Assembly: GCA_002383165.1 (NCBI GenBank)
Contig: DFXK01000009.1
Location: 1-64,000 of the forward strand
Reading direction: 5' to 3'
From: Flavobacteriales bacterium UBA4110
Lineage (GTDB): Bacteria > Bacteroidota > Bacteroidia > Flavobacteriales > Weeksellaceae
DNA: 64,000 nucleotides
Position 1 is the stretch's first letter; every line of letters starts with the position of its first letter. Positions 17,182 to 25,720 of this stretch are shown piece by piece. The notes under the pieces were generated by a model, which did no database searches, was not told the DNA's origin, and was given only the letters and a program-made list of their open reading frames with translations. Both the position numbers and the translations under genes were made by a program.

Positions 17182-19320
17182 TTATTTGATAAATCCTCTG
17201 CTTCGTAAAAGGGGTTTGATGTCTGCTTTATGACCTGTAAACTCTTCAAAAGCTTTGTTCAGATCTACACTGTTACCCACAGAAAGAATATATTTTCTGA
17301 ATCGGTCACCGTTTTCTCTTGTCAATCCGCCGTTTGCCTTAATCCATTCCCACGCATCAGAATCCAAAGTTTCTGACCAAAGATATGCGTAATAACCTGC
17401 CGAATATCCACCACCCCAAATGTGTGCAAAGTAAGGCGTGTGATATCTTGGCGGAACCTGCGGAACTAATAATCCGTATTTTTCCAGCGCTTGTTTTTCA
17501 AAATCCAGAACAGGAATCAGTTGTTTCTCATCGGTTACAGTGTGCCAGTTCATATCGAGAGTTGCAGCTGCTACTAACTCGGTGGTTGCATAACCTTGAT
17601 TAAAATTAGCCGCCTTTTTAATTTTATCAATCAAAGCCTGAGGCATCGGCTGCTTGCTTTGATAATGTAAAGCGTAATTTTTTAGAATCTCCGGCTCCAG
17701 TGCAAAATGCTCGTTGATCTGCGAAGGAAACTCTACAAAATCTCTAGGCGTATTGGTTCCTGAAATAGAAACATATTTTTGATTTGCAAAAAGTCCGTGG
17801 AGTGTGTGTCCAAACTCGTGGAACATGGTTCCTACATCATCAAAAGATATCAACGATGGTTTTCCGGCAGCGGGTTTCTGATAATTGAATACGTTTACAA
17901 TGACGGGTTTCTGTCCGAGGAGATGAGATTGTGGTACAAAATTATTCATCCATGCGCCACCGTTTTTATTACTTCTGGTATAGAAATCGAGATAATAAAG
18001 CGCAAGTGATTTTCCGTCTCTGTCAAACACTTCGTAAGCTACCACATCCGGATGATAAACCGGAAGATCTTTTCTTACTTTAAAAGTGATACCATAAAAC
18101 TTTTCTGCAGCGTAGAAAACACCTTTTTCAAGAACGGTAGTCACCTCGAAGTATGGCTTGATTTCATTTTCATCCAAGTCATACTTCGCTTTTCTGACTT
18201 GCTCTGAATAAAAATTCCAATCCCATGCTTGCACGCCAAAACCACCTTTCTGAGCGTCTATCACTTCTTGAATTTCTTTAGCTTCACGATTAGCTGTTTC
18301 AACTGCTGGTTTTGCCAGTTGAGCAAGAAGTCCTATTGCGGCTTCCGGTGTTTTTGCCATCTGATCTTGTAGGCTCCACTCCGCAAAATTCTTTTTACCA
18401 AATAACTTTGCCTTCTGTAACCTCAGTTTAGCTATTTTTTCAATCGTTTCACGGGTATCATTCGCATCGCCTTTCTCAGCTCTTGTCCAGGAAGCTCTAA
18501 AGAGTTTTTCTCTTGTGTCTCTGTTTTTAAGGTTTTGCAACAGTGGTTGCTGAGTGGTATTTTGTAAAGCCAGAAGATATTTTCCTTTTTGGTCAGCCTG
18601 TTCTGCATCGGTAGCAGCAGCAGCTAATTCATCAGCAGAAAGTCCGTCTAATTCTTTGACATCAGAAATCAGAACTGCACCTTTTTTTCTTGCTTCTAAC
18701 AGCTTATTGCTAAATTGGGTAGATAATGTAGCAAGCTGTTGGTTGATTACTTTTAATTTTTCTTTATTTTCAGCTGAAAGATTAGCTCCAGCTAATTCAA
18801 AATTCTGAATGTAATATTCCACCAGTCTTTTGCTTTCCGCATCCAATTTATCAGTCTTTACTGCTTTGATTCTTTTATAAAGCTTGTCATTGAGATTAAT
18901 CTTATCGGAATGTGCAGCAAAAATAGGCGCATACTCCTCTTCAACTTTTTGAAGATAATCATTGGTATTAGACGCTGTTAGATTATAAAAAAGAATGGTT
19001 GCTCTTGCTAAAACTTCTCCGCTTTTTTCCAAGGCTAGAACTGTATTCTCAAAAGTCGGGGCGGCAGGATTATTAATAATTTTATCAATGTTGGTCAACT
19101 GTTCTTTCAGTCCGTAATCGAAGGCTGGCTTATAGTGGTCATCTTTGATTTTATCAAATTCCGGTGCTTGATACTGCAAAGGGCTTTTTCTAAGGAAAGG
19201 GTTATTTTTCATAGATTGTTGTGTAGTTGCAGATTGTTTTTTCTGCTGAGCGTGCGTCACCGTGGTTAAACCATTGACGCCAATGAAAGCGATCAGCAAC
19301 GACATTTTTATATTCTTCAT
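17182..19320 (-). CDS. dcp: M3 family metallopeptidase (peptidyl-dipeptidase Dcp-like)
   Basis: 712-residue zinc peptidase with a signal peptide (ending THAQQ), so probably periplasmic. The M3 catalytic motif is FHEFGHTLHGLF, with HEFGH near residue 501, and the third zinc ligand Glu is expected in the FVEFPSQINEHF segment downstream. Family landmarks include HIWGGGYSAGYYAYLWSETLD and the C-terminal GNSVDLNKAFEEFTGHKAD. Dcp enzymes remove C-terminal dipeptides from short peptides, which fits peptide recycling or nutrition. The size matches the family. It forms its own unit with a terminator; the antiporter gene upstream is 60 bases away on the same strand. Confidence 0.93.
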   Translation of the reverse strand: MKNIKMSLLIAFIGVNGLTTVTHAQQKKQSATTQQSMKNNPFLRKSPLQYQAPEFDKIKDDHYKPAFDYGLKEQLTNIDKIINNPAAPTFENTVLALEKSGEVLARATILFYNLTASNTNDYLQKVEEEYAPIFAAHSDKINLNDKLYKRIKAVKTDKLDAESKRLVEYYIQNFELAGANLSAENKEKLKVINQQLATLSTQFSNKLLEARKKGAVLISDVKELDGLSADELAAAATDAEQADQKGKYLLALQNTTQQPLLQNLKNRDTREKLFRASWTRAEKGDANDTRETIEKIAKLRLQKAKLFGKKNFAEWSLQDQMAKTPEAAIGLLAQLAKPAVETANREAKEIQEVIDAQKGGFGVQAWDWNFYSEQVRKAKYDLDENEIKPYFEVTTVLEKGVFYAAEKFYGITFKVRKDLPVYHPDVVAYEVFDRDGKSLALYYLDFYTRSNKNGGAWMNNFVPQSHLLGQKPVIVNVFNYQKPAAGKPSLISFDDVGTMFHEFGHTLHGLFANQKYVSISGTNTPRDFVEFPSQINEHFALEPEILKNYALHYQSKQPMPQALIDKIKKAANFNQGYATTELVAAATLDMNWHTVTDEKQLIPVLDFEKQALEKYGLLVPQVPPRYHTPYFAHIWGGGYSAGYYAYLWSETLDSDAWEWIKANGGLTRENGDRFRKYILSVGNSVDLNKAFEEFTGHKADIKPLLRSRGFIK

Positions 19321-19380
19321 TAATAAAAATTTTGAGGATTAAATGTAAGCAAAAGTGATGATAAATCAATGATGTGAAAA

Positions 19381-21231
19381 TTATTTATCATCATCCTCAT
19401 CACCACTCCAATAGTTTTCTTCGAAGGAAATACTGTCCAGAGCCAATAATTCGGCTTCACGTTCTAGAGTTTCCCGCAGGGTGAAGGTGATCTTTTCCTT
19501 GTCTTTTTCTTTTGCCAAACGTTTGGTCATTGCTTTATCAATCAGCATAAAACGTTTGCCCATTCTTCGGGCGGTATATTTTCGCATTCCGTTTTCTTTC
19601 AGAATATCAACTGCCATATCCACAGCTGTACCCAAGGTCTCTCGATAGATATTATTAACATTCTTATTTAGAAAATCATAAGCATCCAAGCGGTTTTTGG
19701 CCCTGACAAATATTTTCAGATCGGGATAATTTTCTTTACAATAATCTACCAGAAATTTATTTTTTTCGACATCGTCTAGACAAAGAACCAGCAATTCCGC
19801 TTCTTCAATTCCTGCTGCTCGTAGTAAAGCAGGTTTGGTGGCATCACCATAATAAACATTAAAACCGTTCGATCTAAGCAACGCTACTCTATCCGGATCA
19901 TTATCCAAAACCATGGAACGGATTCCGTTAGCCTTCAAAAGACGACCGACTGTACTGCCAAAAAATCCAAAACCCACTATAATTATTTTTCTTTCCTTAA
20001 TGATGCCAAGCTCTGTATTCTCTTCATTTTTTTGTTTAATAAAACGATTATCTAAAACTTTCTCTTTGAATATCAAAAGCAGTGGAGAAATGCACATTGT
20101 AATTGCGACAATAGTCATCAGCTCCGAATTAGCTTGATAATCAATAAGATATAAACTTGCCGCAAAATTAACGAGAACAAATGCAAATTCTCCCACCTGA
20201 GATAATGCAAAAGCCAAGAAAAAACTTTGCTCGTTATTCATTTTATAATATTTCCCGATTCCAAAAAGAACAAGTGCTTTGATAGCCAAAACAATAAATG
20301 CTGCCGAGAAAATAAAGAACGGTTTTTCTGCAATAATATTGAAGTTGATTGTCGCACCCACACTTACAAAAAAAACCGCCAGTAATAACCCTTTAAAAGG
20401 GTCGATATCGCTTTCTAACTCGTGGCGAAACTCGCTGTTAGCTAACAGTACTCCCGCAATAAAAGCACCTAAAGCCGGACTCAGACCCACAGAGATCATC
20501 AGTTCCGAAACTCCTATTATTAAAAATAACGAAGCAGCAGTCAGCAACTCATTTAAGCCAGACTTCGACACAAATCTCAGAAAAGGAATAAAAATATAGC
20601 GCCCTAACAGTATCAAAGCCAAAACTCCCAAAATAACTGTAAAAGGCTGTAGCCAATCTGGTACATATTGCAGCAGAATTTCCTGATGTTCTGACTCTTT
20701 TACCGCCCTCTCGGATTTAGATAAAAATGGAAGCAATGCCAGAATCGGGATAACAGCAATATCCTGAAATAATAAGATTGAAAACGATGATTCTCCGCTT
20801 ACCGTTCTGAAAAGATTCTTTTCTTTTAAAGTTTGTAAAACAATTGCTGTAGATGACATTGCGAAACAGAGCGATATGATCAGTGATTTTTTTAATCCAA
20901 ATCCTGCAACATAGAACACAAAGAAAATCCCAAATATACTCAGAAGCATCTGACTGAGTCCTAACCCCAGAATTCTTTTTCTAATCTGCCAAAGTTTATG
21001 AGGCTCCAATTCCAATCCGACCAAAAACAAAAGCATCACCACACCTAATTCCGAAGCGTGCATAATATCTGCCGCATCTCGTCCCGTCAATTGCAAACAA
21101 AATGGACCAATTAAAATTCCGCCAAGAATATATCCAATCACAGAACTCAATCCCAGTTTTTTTCCTAACGGAACCATAATAATGGCCGCACCAAGGAAAA
21201 TCAGAATTGTCATTGCGATGGAATTCTGCAT
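19381..21231 (-). CDS. KefB/KefC-type CPA2 monovalent cation:H+ antiporter with TrkA-N domain
   Basis: 616-residue inner-membrane protein. Residues 1-380 form about 12-13 membrane helices of the Na_H_Exchanger (CPA2) family, with IGYILGGILIGPFCL and GVVMLLFLVGLELEP near the N-terminus and SPALGAFIAGVLLANSEF in the core. After a short linker, a cytoplasmic Rossmann domain (about 415-530, IIVGFGFFGSTVGRLLKANG) is TrkA-N-like and would bind nucleotide as in Kef. The C-terminus is acidic. Its start codon directly follows the stop of a KefF-like flavoprotein gene, supporting a gated K+ efflux system. Glutathione gating is unlikely in a bacillithiol-type organism, so the ligand is open. Confidence 0.9.
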   Translation of the reverse strand: MQNSIAMTILIFLGAAIIMVPLGKKLGLSSVIGYILGGILIGPFCLQLTGRDAADIMHASELGVVMLLFLVGLELEPHKLWQIRKRILGLGLSQMLLSIFGIFFVFYVAGFGLKKSLIISLCFAMSSTAIVLQTLKEKNLFRTVSGESSFSILLFQDIAVIPILALLPFLSKSERAVKESEHQEILLQYVPDWLQPFTVILGVLALILLGRYIFIPFLRFVSKSGLNELLTAASLFLIIGVSELMISVGLSPALGAFIAGVLLANSEFRHELESDIDPFKGLLLAVFFVSVGATINFNIIAEKPFFIFSAAFIVLAIKALVLFGIGKYYKMNNEQSFFLAFALSQVGEFAFVLVNFAASLYLIDYQANSELMTIVAITMCISPLLLIFKEKVLDNRFIKQKNEENTELGIIKERKIIIVGFGFFGSTVGRLLKANGIRSMVLDNDPDRVALLRSNGFNVYYGDATKPALLRAAGIEEAELLVLCLDDVEKNKFLVDYCKENYPDLKIFVRAKNRLDAYDFLNKNVNNIYRETLGTAVDMAVDILKENGMRKYTARRMGKRFMLIDKAMTKRLAKEKDKEKITFTLRETLEREAELLALDSISFEENYWSGDEDDDK

Positions 21232-21765
21232 CTATTTCAATTTTAAAGTTTCTGATAATTCCTGACATTGTATTGCCAGTTCGTCTTCTGAAAGGTTGTC
21301 GGCATTATAAATTATGTGTATTTTTTTCAAATCGATATTGTTGACGTGCAATGAAACCTTCAATCCTGACAATAACTCTTTTATTGTGGTTTTAAATTTT
21401 CCGTCTGGCGCATAGTTAAGTTCTCTTCCGCCAACGCTGGTTACTATCAGAGCATCTTTTCCGGAAAGGATGTTCAAGCCAGTTTCGGTAATCCAACGCA
21501 TATCAAAAACCTCATCTATCCACAGCTTAAGCAATGGCGGCAAACCAAACCAAATGATAGGAAAATGAAAAATAATGCGTTGATATTCTACAATTCTTTT
21601 TCTTTCCCGAAAAGGCTGAATATGAAAATCGGGATAATCCTCGTACAAATCTCGGAACGTAACATTTTCCAAATCACCATAACATTCTAACAATCTAACA
21701 TTTGTGGTAGAATGTTCGAAGTATGGATGAGCAAATAGAACCAATGTTTTTTTCAAAGAAATCAC
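21232..21765 (-). CDS. KefF-like NAD(P)H-dependent oxidoreductase
   Basis: Flavodoxin-fold protein of about 177 residues. The N-terminal KKTLVLFAHPYFEHSTTNVRLLE is the typical KefF/MdaB/YwrO opening with the phosphate-binding loop, and FHFPIIWFGLPPLLKLWIDEVF matches the family's dimer and FMN-binding segment. SVGGRELNYAPDGKF follows. The stop codon abuts the ATG of the KefC-like antiporter, so the two are translationally coupled and the protein is likely its ancillary activator. The start is uncertain: GTG at 21765, TTG at 21756 (giving MKKTLVLF, which fits the family best) and a TTG at 21804 are all possible; no ATG is available near the conserved region. Confidence 0.85.
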   Translation of the reverse strand: MISLKKTLVLFAHPYFEHSTTNVRLLECYGDLENVTFRDLYEDYPDFHIQPFRERKRIVEYQRIIFHFPIIWFGLPPLLKLWIDEVFDMRWITETGLNILSGKDALIVTSVGGRELNYAPDGKFKTTIKELLSGLKVSLHVNNIDLKKIHIIYNADNLSEDELAIQCQELSETLKLK

Positions 21766-21848
21766 AATTTTCGTAAAAATAGTGATTTTTTTGTTTGAAA
21801 TCAAGATTTAGACCATTACGAAATTGATAATAATTATAATTAAAAAGA

Positions 21849-21873
21849 AAACCCGAACAAAAAATTCGGGTTT
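21849..21873. terminator. Bidirectional terminator after the LemA-TPM operon
   Basis: Perfect 9-bp stem AAACCCGAA / TTCGGGTTT (21849-21857, 21865-21873) with T-rich flanks on both strands. It lies 51 bases past the stop of the Gly-rich TPM gene. Confidence 0.85.
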
Positions 21874-21924
21874 TATTTTATCTTTTTCGAAGCTAATAGC
21901 AAAATGCTATCCACTCTAAGCAAT

Positions 21925-22773
21925 TTACCATCCACCAGAAGCACCACCGCCTCCGAAACTTCCACCTCCGCCGAAACCGCCAAAGCCTCCGCCTCCGCTG
22001 CTTCCTCCTCCAAATCCTCCACCTCCGAAACTGCCAGGAAATGGAAAAAATCCGCCACGGTATCTGCGACTTCCGCGTCTTGATAAGATCACATCGTCAT
22101 CGTCATTATTACCCCAGCCATCGCCACCATTTTTATTGATAATGCTGAAAAGAATAATGATGATAATGATAACCAGAATCACAGATCCGATATTGATTCC
22201 TCCATCATTTTTTTGTTTCTTGACAATAGGTTTGAATTTCCCTTGAACCGCTTCCATTATAGCCGAAGTTCCTCGGTCTATGCCATTGTAAAATTCGCCT
22301 TTTTTGAAAGCCGGCGTTACCAGATAATCCAAAATCTGTCCAGCTACAGATGCAGTCAAATATTGCTCAACAGCTCTACCCTGCTGGATAGACATCGTGT
22401 GATCTTCGGTTGCAATGAGGAAAACGACACCATTATCGACACCTTTTTGTCCAATTCCCCATTTTTCACCATACATTGTTGCCAGATAATTGACATCTTC
22501 ACCACTTGTAGTTGGAAGAATAATGACCTCAATTTCTGTCGAAGTGGAATCGGAGAATTTGATAAGTTTTTGATTCAGCGCATCCTTTTCGGATTCTGTA
22601 AGCAAACCCACTTTGTCATAAACTGGATAAAGTACGGCTGGCTTTTCGGGCACCAATTGCGCTTTCGCCAGTAAACCAAATACCAACAAAAATACAAAGA
22701 CCAATTTTGTAAAAAATGCGAAACCAGATTCCGAAACCTCACCTTCTCGCAGCCCGACCTGAGTGGAGCTCAT
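21925..22773 (-). CDS. TPM-domain membrane protein (YgcG-like), Gly-rich tail
   Basis: Protein of about 282 residues with a signal-like hydrophobic segment (KLVFVFLLVFGLLAKAQ), a TPM domain (PVYDKVGLLTESEKDALN through GTSAIMEAVQGKF), a second membrane segment (GSVILVIIIIIILFSII) and a Gly/Phe-rich tail ending GGASGGW. This is the YgcG architecture. It closes a LemA-TPM-TPM operon. No ATG lies at the expected place before the signal peptide. The nearest in-frame ATG (22773, MSSTQVGLREGE) lies inside a dispersed repeat; further ATGs at 22887, 22899 and 22914 would overlap the upstream gene. The start chosen is the one nearest the signal segment. Confidence 0.82.
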   Translation of the reverse strand: MSSTQVGLREGEVSESGFAFFTKLVFVFLLVFGLLAKAQLVPEKPAVLYPVYDKVGLLTESEKDALNQKLIKFSDSTSTEIEVIILPTTSGEDVNYLATMYGEKWGIGQKGVDNGVVFLIATEDHTMSIQQGRAVEQYLTASVAGQILDYLVTPAFKKGEFYNGIDRGTSAIMEAVQGKFKPIVKKQKNDGGINIGSVILVIIIIIILFSIINKNGGDGWGNNDDDDVILSRRGSRRYRGGFFPFPGSFGGGGFGGGSSGGGGFGGFGGGGSFGGGGASGGW

Positions 22774-22840
22774 CCCAAAATAGTTTTGGAAATAGCCTTG
22801 ACTTTTGGGATAGCGGGAACGGAGGGCGGAATAGCTGCCC
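22746..22840 (-). repeat. Dispersed intergenic repeat, copy C
   Basis: A 95-base copy in minus orientation, bounded by GGGCAGCTATTCCGCC and GTCGGGCTGCGAG like copy B. It separates the two TPM genes and is open in the frame of the downstream gene, supplying its nearest in-frame ATG. Confidence 0.65.
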
Positions 22841-22867
22841 AAATCTTTGTCCGGATCTTTGTATCGT

Positions 22868-23296
22868 TTAAGAGAAGCTGATATCATTGGATAATTCATT
22901 GATATTTTCCCCATCTACAGGGAAATATTTTTTCAGTTCGAGTCCTGTTTTCAGAATTGCTTCCTTCAGACCTTCACAATAATTTTCTCTTGCAAATTGA
23001 GAGGTGATTTCATCGTGAAGAGTGTCCCAGAACTGCTGCTTTACTTTTTTGTGAATGCCTTCGTCGCCAATAATTGTAAGATAATGCTGTACAAAATTGA
23101 CATAAAAAAGAACACCGTTTCTTTCTTTGGTCTGATGCATCTCCAGAGAACGAAAAATGGCAAATGCTTTTTTGGCAAAATCATCTTCAGCCGTAGAATC
23201 GATGTGCACACGGATCTCGCCGGAAGAATGGTCTTCAGCTATTTTGATGGCTTCCACCAGGGAAGCCATTTCTGTATCTGTAAGAAATTGATTCAT
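22868..23296 (-). CDS. TPM-domain protein (soluble)
   Basis: 142-residue protein without signal peptide. The TPM-like fold shows in LTDTEMASLVEAIKIAE, HSSGEIRVHID and the hydrophobic strands RNGVLFYVNFVQHYLTIIGDEGIHKKV, followed by a helical C-terminus (YCEGLKEAILKTGLELKKYF). It overlaps the LemA stop by one base (TAATG), so translation is coupled, and precedes a larger TPM protein. Short TPM proteins paired with LemA and a YgcG-like protein are a recurrent trio in Bacteroidota. Biochemical role is unknown; TPM domains were proposed as phosphatases or in photosystem repair in plants. Confidence 0.85.
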   Translation of the reverse strand: MNQFLTDTEMASLVEAIKIAEDHSSGEIRVHIDSTAEDDFAKKAFAIFRSLEMHQTKERNGVLFYVNFVQHYLTIIGDEGIHKKVKQQFWDTLHDEITSQFARENYCEGLKEAILKTGLELKKYFPVDGENINELSNDISFS

Positions 23297-23892
23297 TATT
23301 CTGAAAATACGCTTGGAGCTTTTTCTGCGCCAGCTTCAGCTTTGAAATATGGTTTTTCCTTGAAGTTGGAGAAGTTGGCAATCACGTTATTCGGGAACGT
23401 TTTGATGTTGGTATTATATTCCTTAGCAGCGTCATTATAATAAACTGTTTCTGAACGGATGCTGTTCTCAATTGCTGTATATTCTCTTTGGAAGTTGATA
23501 TACTGCTGATCGGCTTTTAGGTTTGGATAATTTTCTACAACTGCCATCAGACGACTCAGCGCGCCGCTCAGTTCACCTTGTGCCGCTTGGAATTTTGCCA
23601 TATCCGCCTCGGTCATATTTGTCGGATCAATATTAACAGAAGTGGCTTTGGATCTTGCCTCAACTACTTTTGTCAATGTTTCCTGCTCAAATTTGGCATA
23701 AGACTTCACCGTTCTTTCCAAATTTGGAATAAGGTTCGCTCTTTTCTGATAAACCGTTTCCACGTTGGACCATTTCGCATTCACATTCTGTTCCATCCCG
23801 ACAAATCCGTTTCTTTTACCAATTGCCCAAAATGCGATAATACCAATAATCGCAACAATTACTACGACTACAATACAACCTTTACCTTTCAT
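23296..23892 (-). CDS. lemA: LemA family protein
   Basis: 198-residue membrane-anchored protein. It has an N-terminal signal-anchor (GCIVVVVIVAIIGIIAFWAIG) with a short cytoplasmic tail, then a helical LemA domain starting at NGFVGMEQNVNAKWSNVETVYQKRANLIPNL, the most conserved part of the family, and continuing through LKADQQYINFQREYTAIENSI and YNTNIKTFPNNVIANFSNF. It heads a three-gene operon with two TPM proteins. Function is not established. Family members have been linked to envelope stress and an extracytoplasmic topology. Confidence 0.93.
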   Translation of the reverse strand: MKGKGCIVVVVIVAIIGIIAFWAIGKRNGFVGMEQNVNAKWSNVETVYQKRANLIPNLERTVKSYAKFEQETLTKVVEARSKATSVNIDPTNMTEADMAKFQAAQGELSGALSRLMAVVENYPNLKADQQYINFQREYTAIENSIRSETVYYNDAAKEYNTNIKTFPNNVIANFSNFKEKPYFKAEAGAEKAPSVFSE

Positions 23893-23956
23893 AGTTTGAT
23901 GTGTTTTAAAAATTTATAGTTAAATCAAATATACAAATTAAAAGAATCCAAGATAT

Positions 23957-24727
23957 TTATTTTTCAAAAAGCTTGGCTTCTTCCCAGAGCTTGTCCATTT
24001 CAATTAAATCCAGATCAGCCAAAACCAAGTTTTTATTGATGGCAATTTCCTCCATTTTCTGAAACCTGGAAATGAATTTCGCATTTGTTTTTTCCAAAGC
24101 CGTGTCCGCATTCAGTCCGGAAATTCTGGCGTAATTAACCAAAGAGAAAAAAACGTCTCCCAACTCTATTTCTTTTTTATTCTTGTCACTTTCTTGATGA
24201 AATTCCTGCAATTCTTCTCTCACTTTCTCCCAAGCTTCATCAGCAGAATCAAATTCGAAGCCAATTCCTTTCACTTTATCTTGGATTCTGTAAGCTTTTA
24301 TCAAACTCGGAGTTCCTTTTGTCACGCCAGAAAGCACAGATTTGTTCCCTTCTTTCAATTTCAGCTTTTCCCAGTTTTGTTTTACCATTTCTTCATCTTC
24401 TGCAACTGTATCACCGTAAATATGTGGATGACGGAAAATCAATTTTTCGTTCAGAGAATTGATGACATCAGCAATATCAAAACTCTCCTTTTCAGAACCG
24501 ATTTTTGCATAAAAAACCAAATGCAACAACACATCGCCCAACTCCTTTTTGATTTCCTGTAAATCCTCATTCAGAAGAGCGTCAGACAATTCGTAAGTTT
24601 CTTCCAAAGTGAGATGACGCAAGGTTTCAAAAGTCTGTTTCTGGTCCCACGGACATTTTTCCCGAAGATCATCCATTATATCGAGAAGCCTTCCAAAAGC
24701 CTCCATTTTTTCTTGTCGTGTATTCAT
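23957..24727 (-). CDS. mazG: Nucleoside triphosphate pyrophosphohydrolase MazG
   Basis: 256-residue cytosolic NTP pyrophosphatase with two tandem MazG domains. The first has the metal-binding EETYELSDALLNEDLQEIKKELGDVLLHLVF (about residues 50-80), preceded by LREKCPWDQKQTFETLRHLTLEE. The second has EELQEFHQE and ELGDVFFSLVNYARI (about 195-215). The enzyme hydrolyses non-canonical NTPs and may lower (p)ppGpp. Length matches E. coli MazG. An in-frame extension of 14 codons upstream is hydrophobic and not family-like, so the ATG before NTRQEK is chosen. It is separated from the upstream pcm gene by a palindromic repeat element. Confidence 0.94.
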   Translation of the reverse strand: MNTRQEKMEAFGRLLDIMDDLREKCPWDQKQTFETLRHLTLEETYELSDALLNEDLQEIKKELGDVLLHLVFYAKIGSEKESFDIADVINSLNEKLIFRHPHIYGDTVAEDEEMVKQNWEKLKLKEGNKSVLSGVTKGTPSLIKAYRIQDKVKGIGFEFDSADEAWEKVREELQEFHQESDKNKKEIELGDVFFSLVNYARISGLNADTALEKTNAKFISRFQKMEEIAINKNLVLADLDLIEMDKLWEEAKLFEK

Positions 24728-24755
24728 AAATGATGAATAATATGTTATAAAAGTC

Positions 24756-24874
24756 AAACACAAAGGCACAATTTTTTATATAAATAAGTATGCTTTAAGG
24801 CACAAAGTATAATTCCGAAACCTTTTGCCTTAAAGCATATTATAGATAATTTATTTCATTGTGCCTTTGTGTTT
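24756..24874. repeat. Palindromic repeat element (MITE-like)
   Basis: Terminal inverted repeats of 17 bases, identical on both arms (AAACACAAAGGCACAAT at 24756-24772 and its complement at 24858-24874), enclose a second perfect 14-base inverted pair (TATGCTTTAAGGCA at 24789-24802 and its complement at 24826-24839). The whole 119 bases can fold into one long hairpin. It lies between the pcm stop and the mazG start with no coding capacity. Too large and lacking a U-tract for a simple terminator; a non-autonomous mobile element or REP-like palindrome is more likely. Confidence 0.75.
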
Positions 24875-24888
24875 TATATTTTTTTAAA

Positions 24889-25539
24889 TCAATGCGATTT
24901 ATTCTGCAACATCGGTACAAATTTATAAACACCGAATTCCTCTTTCTCAAACTGAGTATCTGATATTTTAGTAAATCTGTAAAGAATCTGTTCGTCCGTT
25001 TTTCCTAATGGAATTACCATTTTACCACCAACTTTTAACTGTTTTAATAATTCGGTTGGGAGAATTTCTGCGCCACACGTTACCAATACTTTATCAAAAG
25101 GTGCAAACGTTGGCAAACCTGCAAATCCATCACCGAAACTCTGAAATTTAGGTCTCATATCCAATTCTCTGAGAATCTTGGTAGAAAAGTTGTACAAATC
25201 TTTTTGGCGTTCAACCGTGTAAACCAAAGCTTTCATTTGAATCAGAACAGCGGTCTGATAACCGCAGCCTGTCCCGATTTCTAATACTTTTTCACCTGCA
25301 TTCACTTCCAGCAATTCAGTTTGTTCAGCAACAGTTGACGGATGAGAAATCGTTTGTTTTGCCGCAATTGGGAAAGCGCGGTCTTCATAAGCATAATCTT
25401 CGAAAACACTTTCGATAAAAAGATGTCTCGGAACTTCGTTCATCGCATCCAAAACAAAAGAATCAGTAATCCCGATTTTCTGATGCAGATAATCGATTAA
25501 TTGTTTCCTTTTGCCTTTGTGAACGTAAGTATCTCTCAT
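24889..25539 (-). CDS. pcm: Protein-L-isoaspartate O-methyltransferase
   Basis: 216-residue SAM-dependent enzyme that repairs isoaspartyl residues in aged proteins. Family landmarks: VPRHLFIESVFEDYAYEDRAFPI, the substrate loop KQTISHPSTVAEQTELL, SAM motif I VLEIGTGCGYQTAVLI, VYTVERQKDLY and GGKMVIPLG near the C-terminus. The start is set at the ATG before RDTYVHKGKRKQL; the open frame runs 24 codons further upstream without family similarity. It precedes mazG on the same strand, separated by the palindromic element. Confidence 0.94.
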   Translation of the reverse strand: MRDTYVHKGKRKQLIDYLHQKIGITDSFVLDAMNEVPRHLFIESVFEDYAYEDRAFPIAAKQTISHPSTVAEQTELLEVNAGEKVLEIGTGCGYQTAVLIQMKALVYTVERQKDLYNFSTKILRELDMRPKFQSFGDGFAGLPTFAPFDKVLVTCGAEILPTELLKQLKVGGKMVIPLGKTDEQILYRFTKISDTQFEKEEFGVYKFVPMLQNKSH

Positions 25540-25720
25540 TATTAGTTTTAGTTCTTTAATAATTCTTCTGCAATTTCCGAAGTAAAATTTGAAATTCCAA
25601 ACAGGAATCATAAAATTAAAAAATTATCAAAAATTTAACCTGTATCTGAAATAAACTTTATAGCTTTGATTGTTTTTTTATTAAAAAATTAAATATATTT
25701 CCCATTAATTGAATGATAGA

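Noticed and set aside
22213..22674. 153-codon open frame opposite the TPM gene
   Set aside because: Antisense to a TPM domain with clear homology; no plausible protein features.
24756..24874. tRNA or structured regulatory RNA in the palindrome
   Set aside because: Symmetric nested inverted repeats without a cloverleaf or T-loop consensus point to a repeat element.
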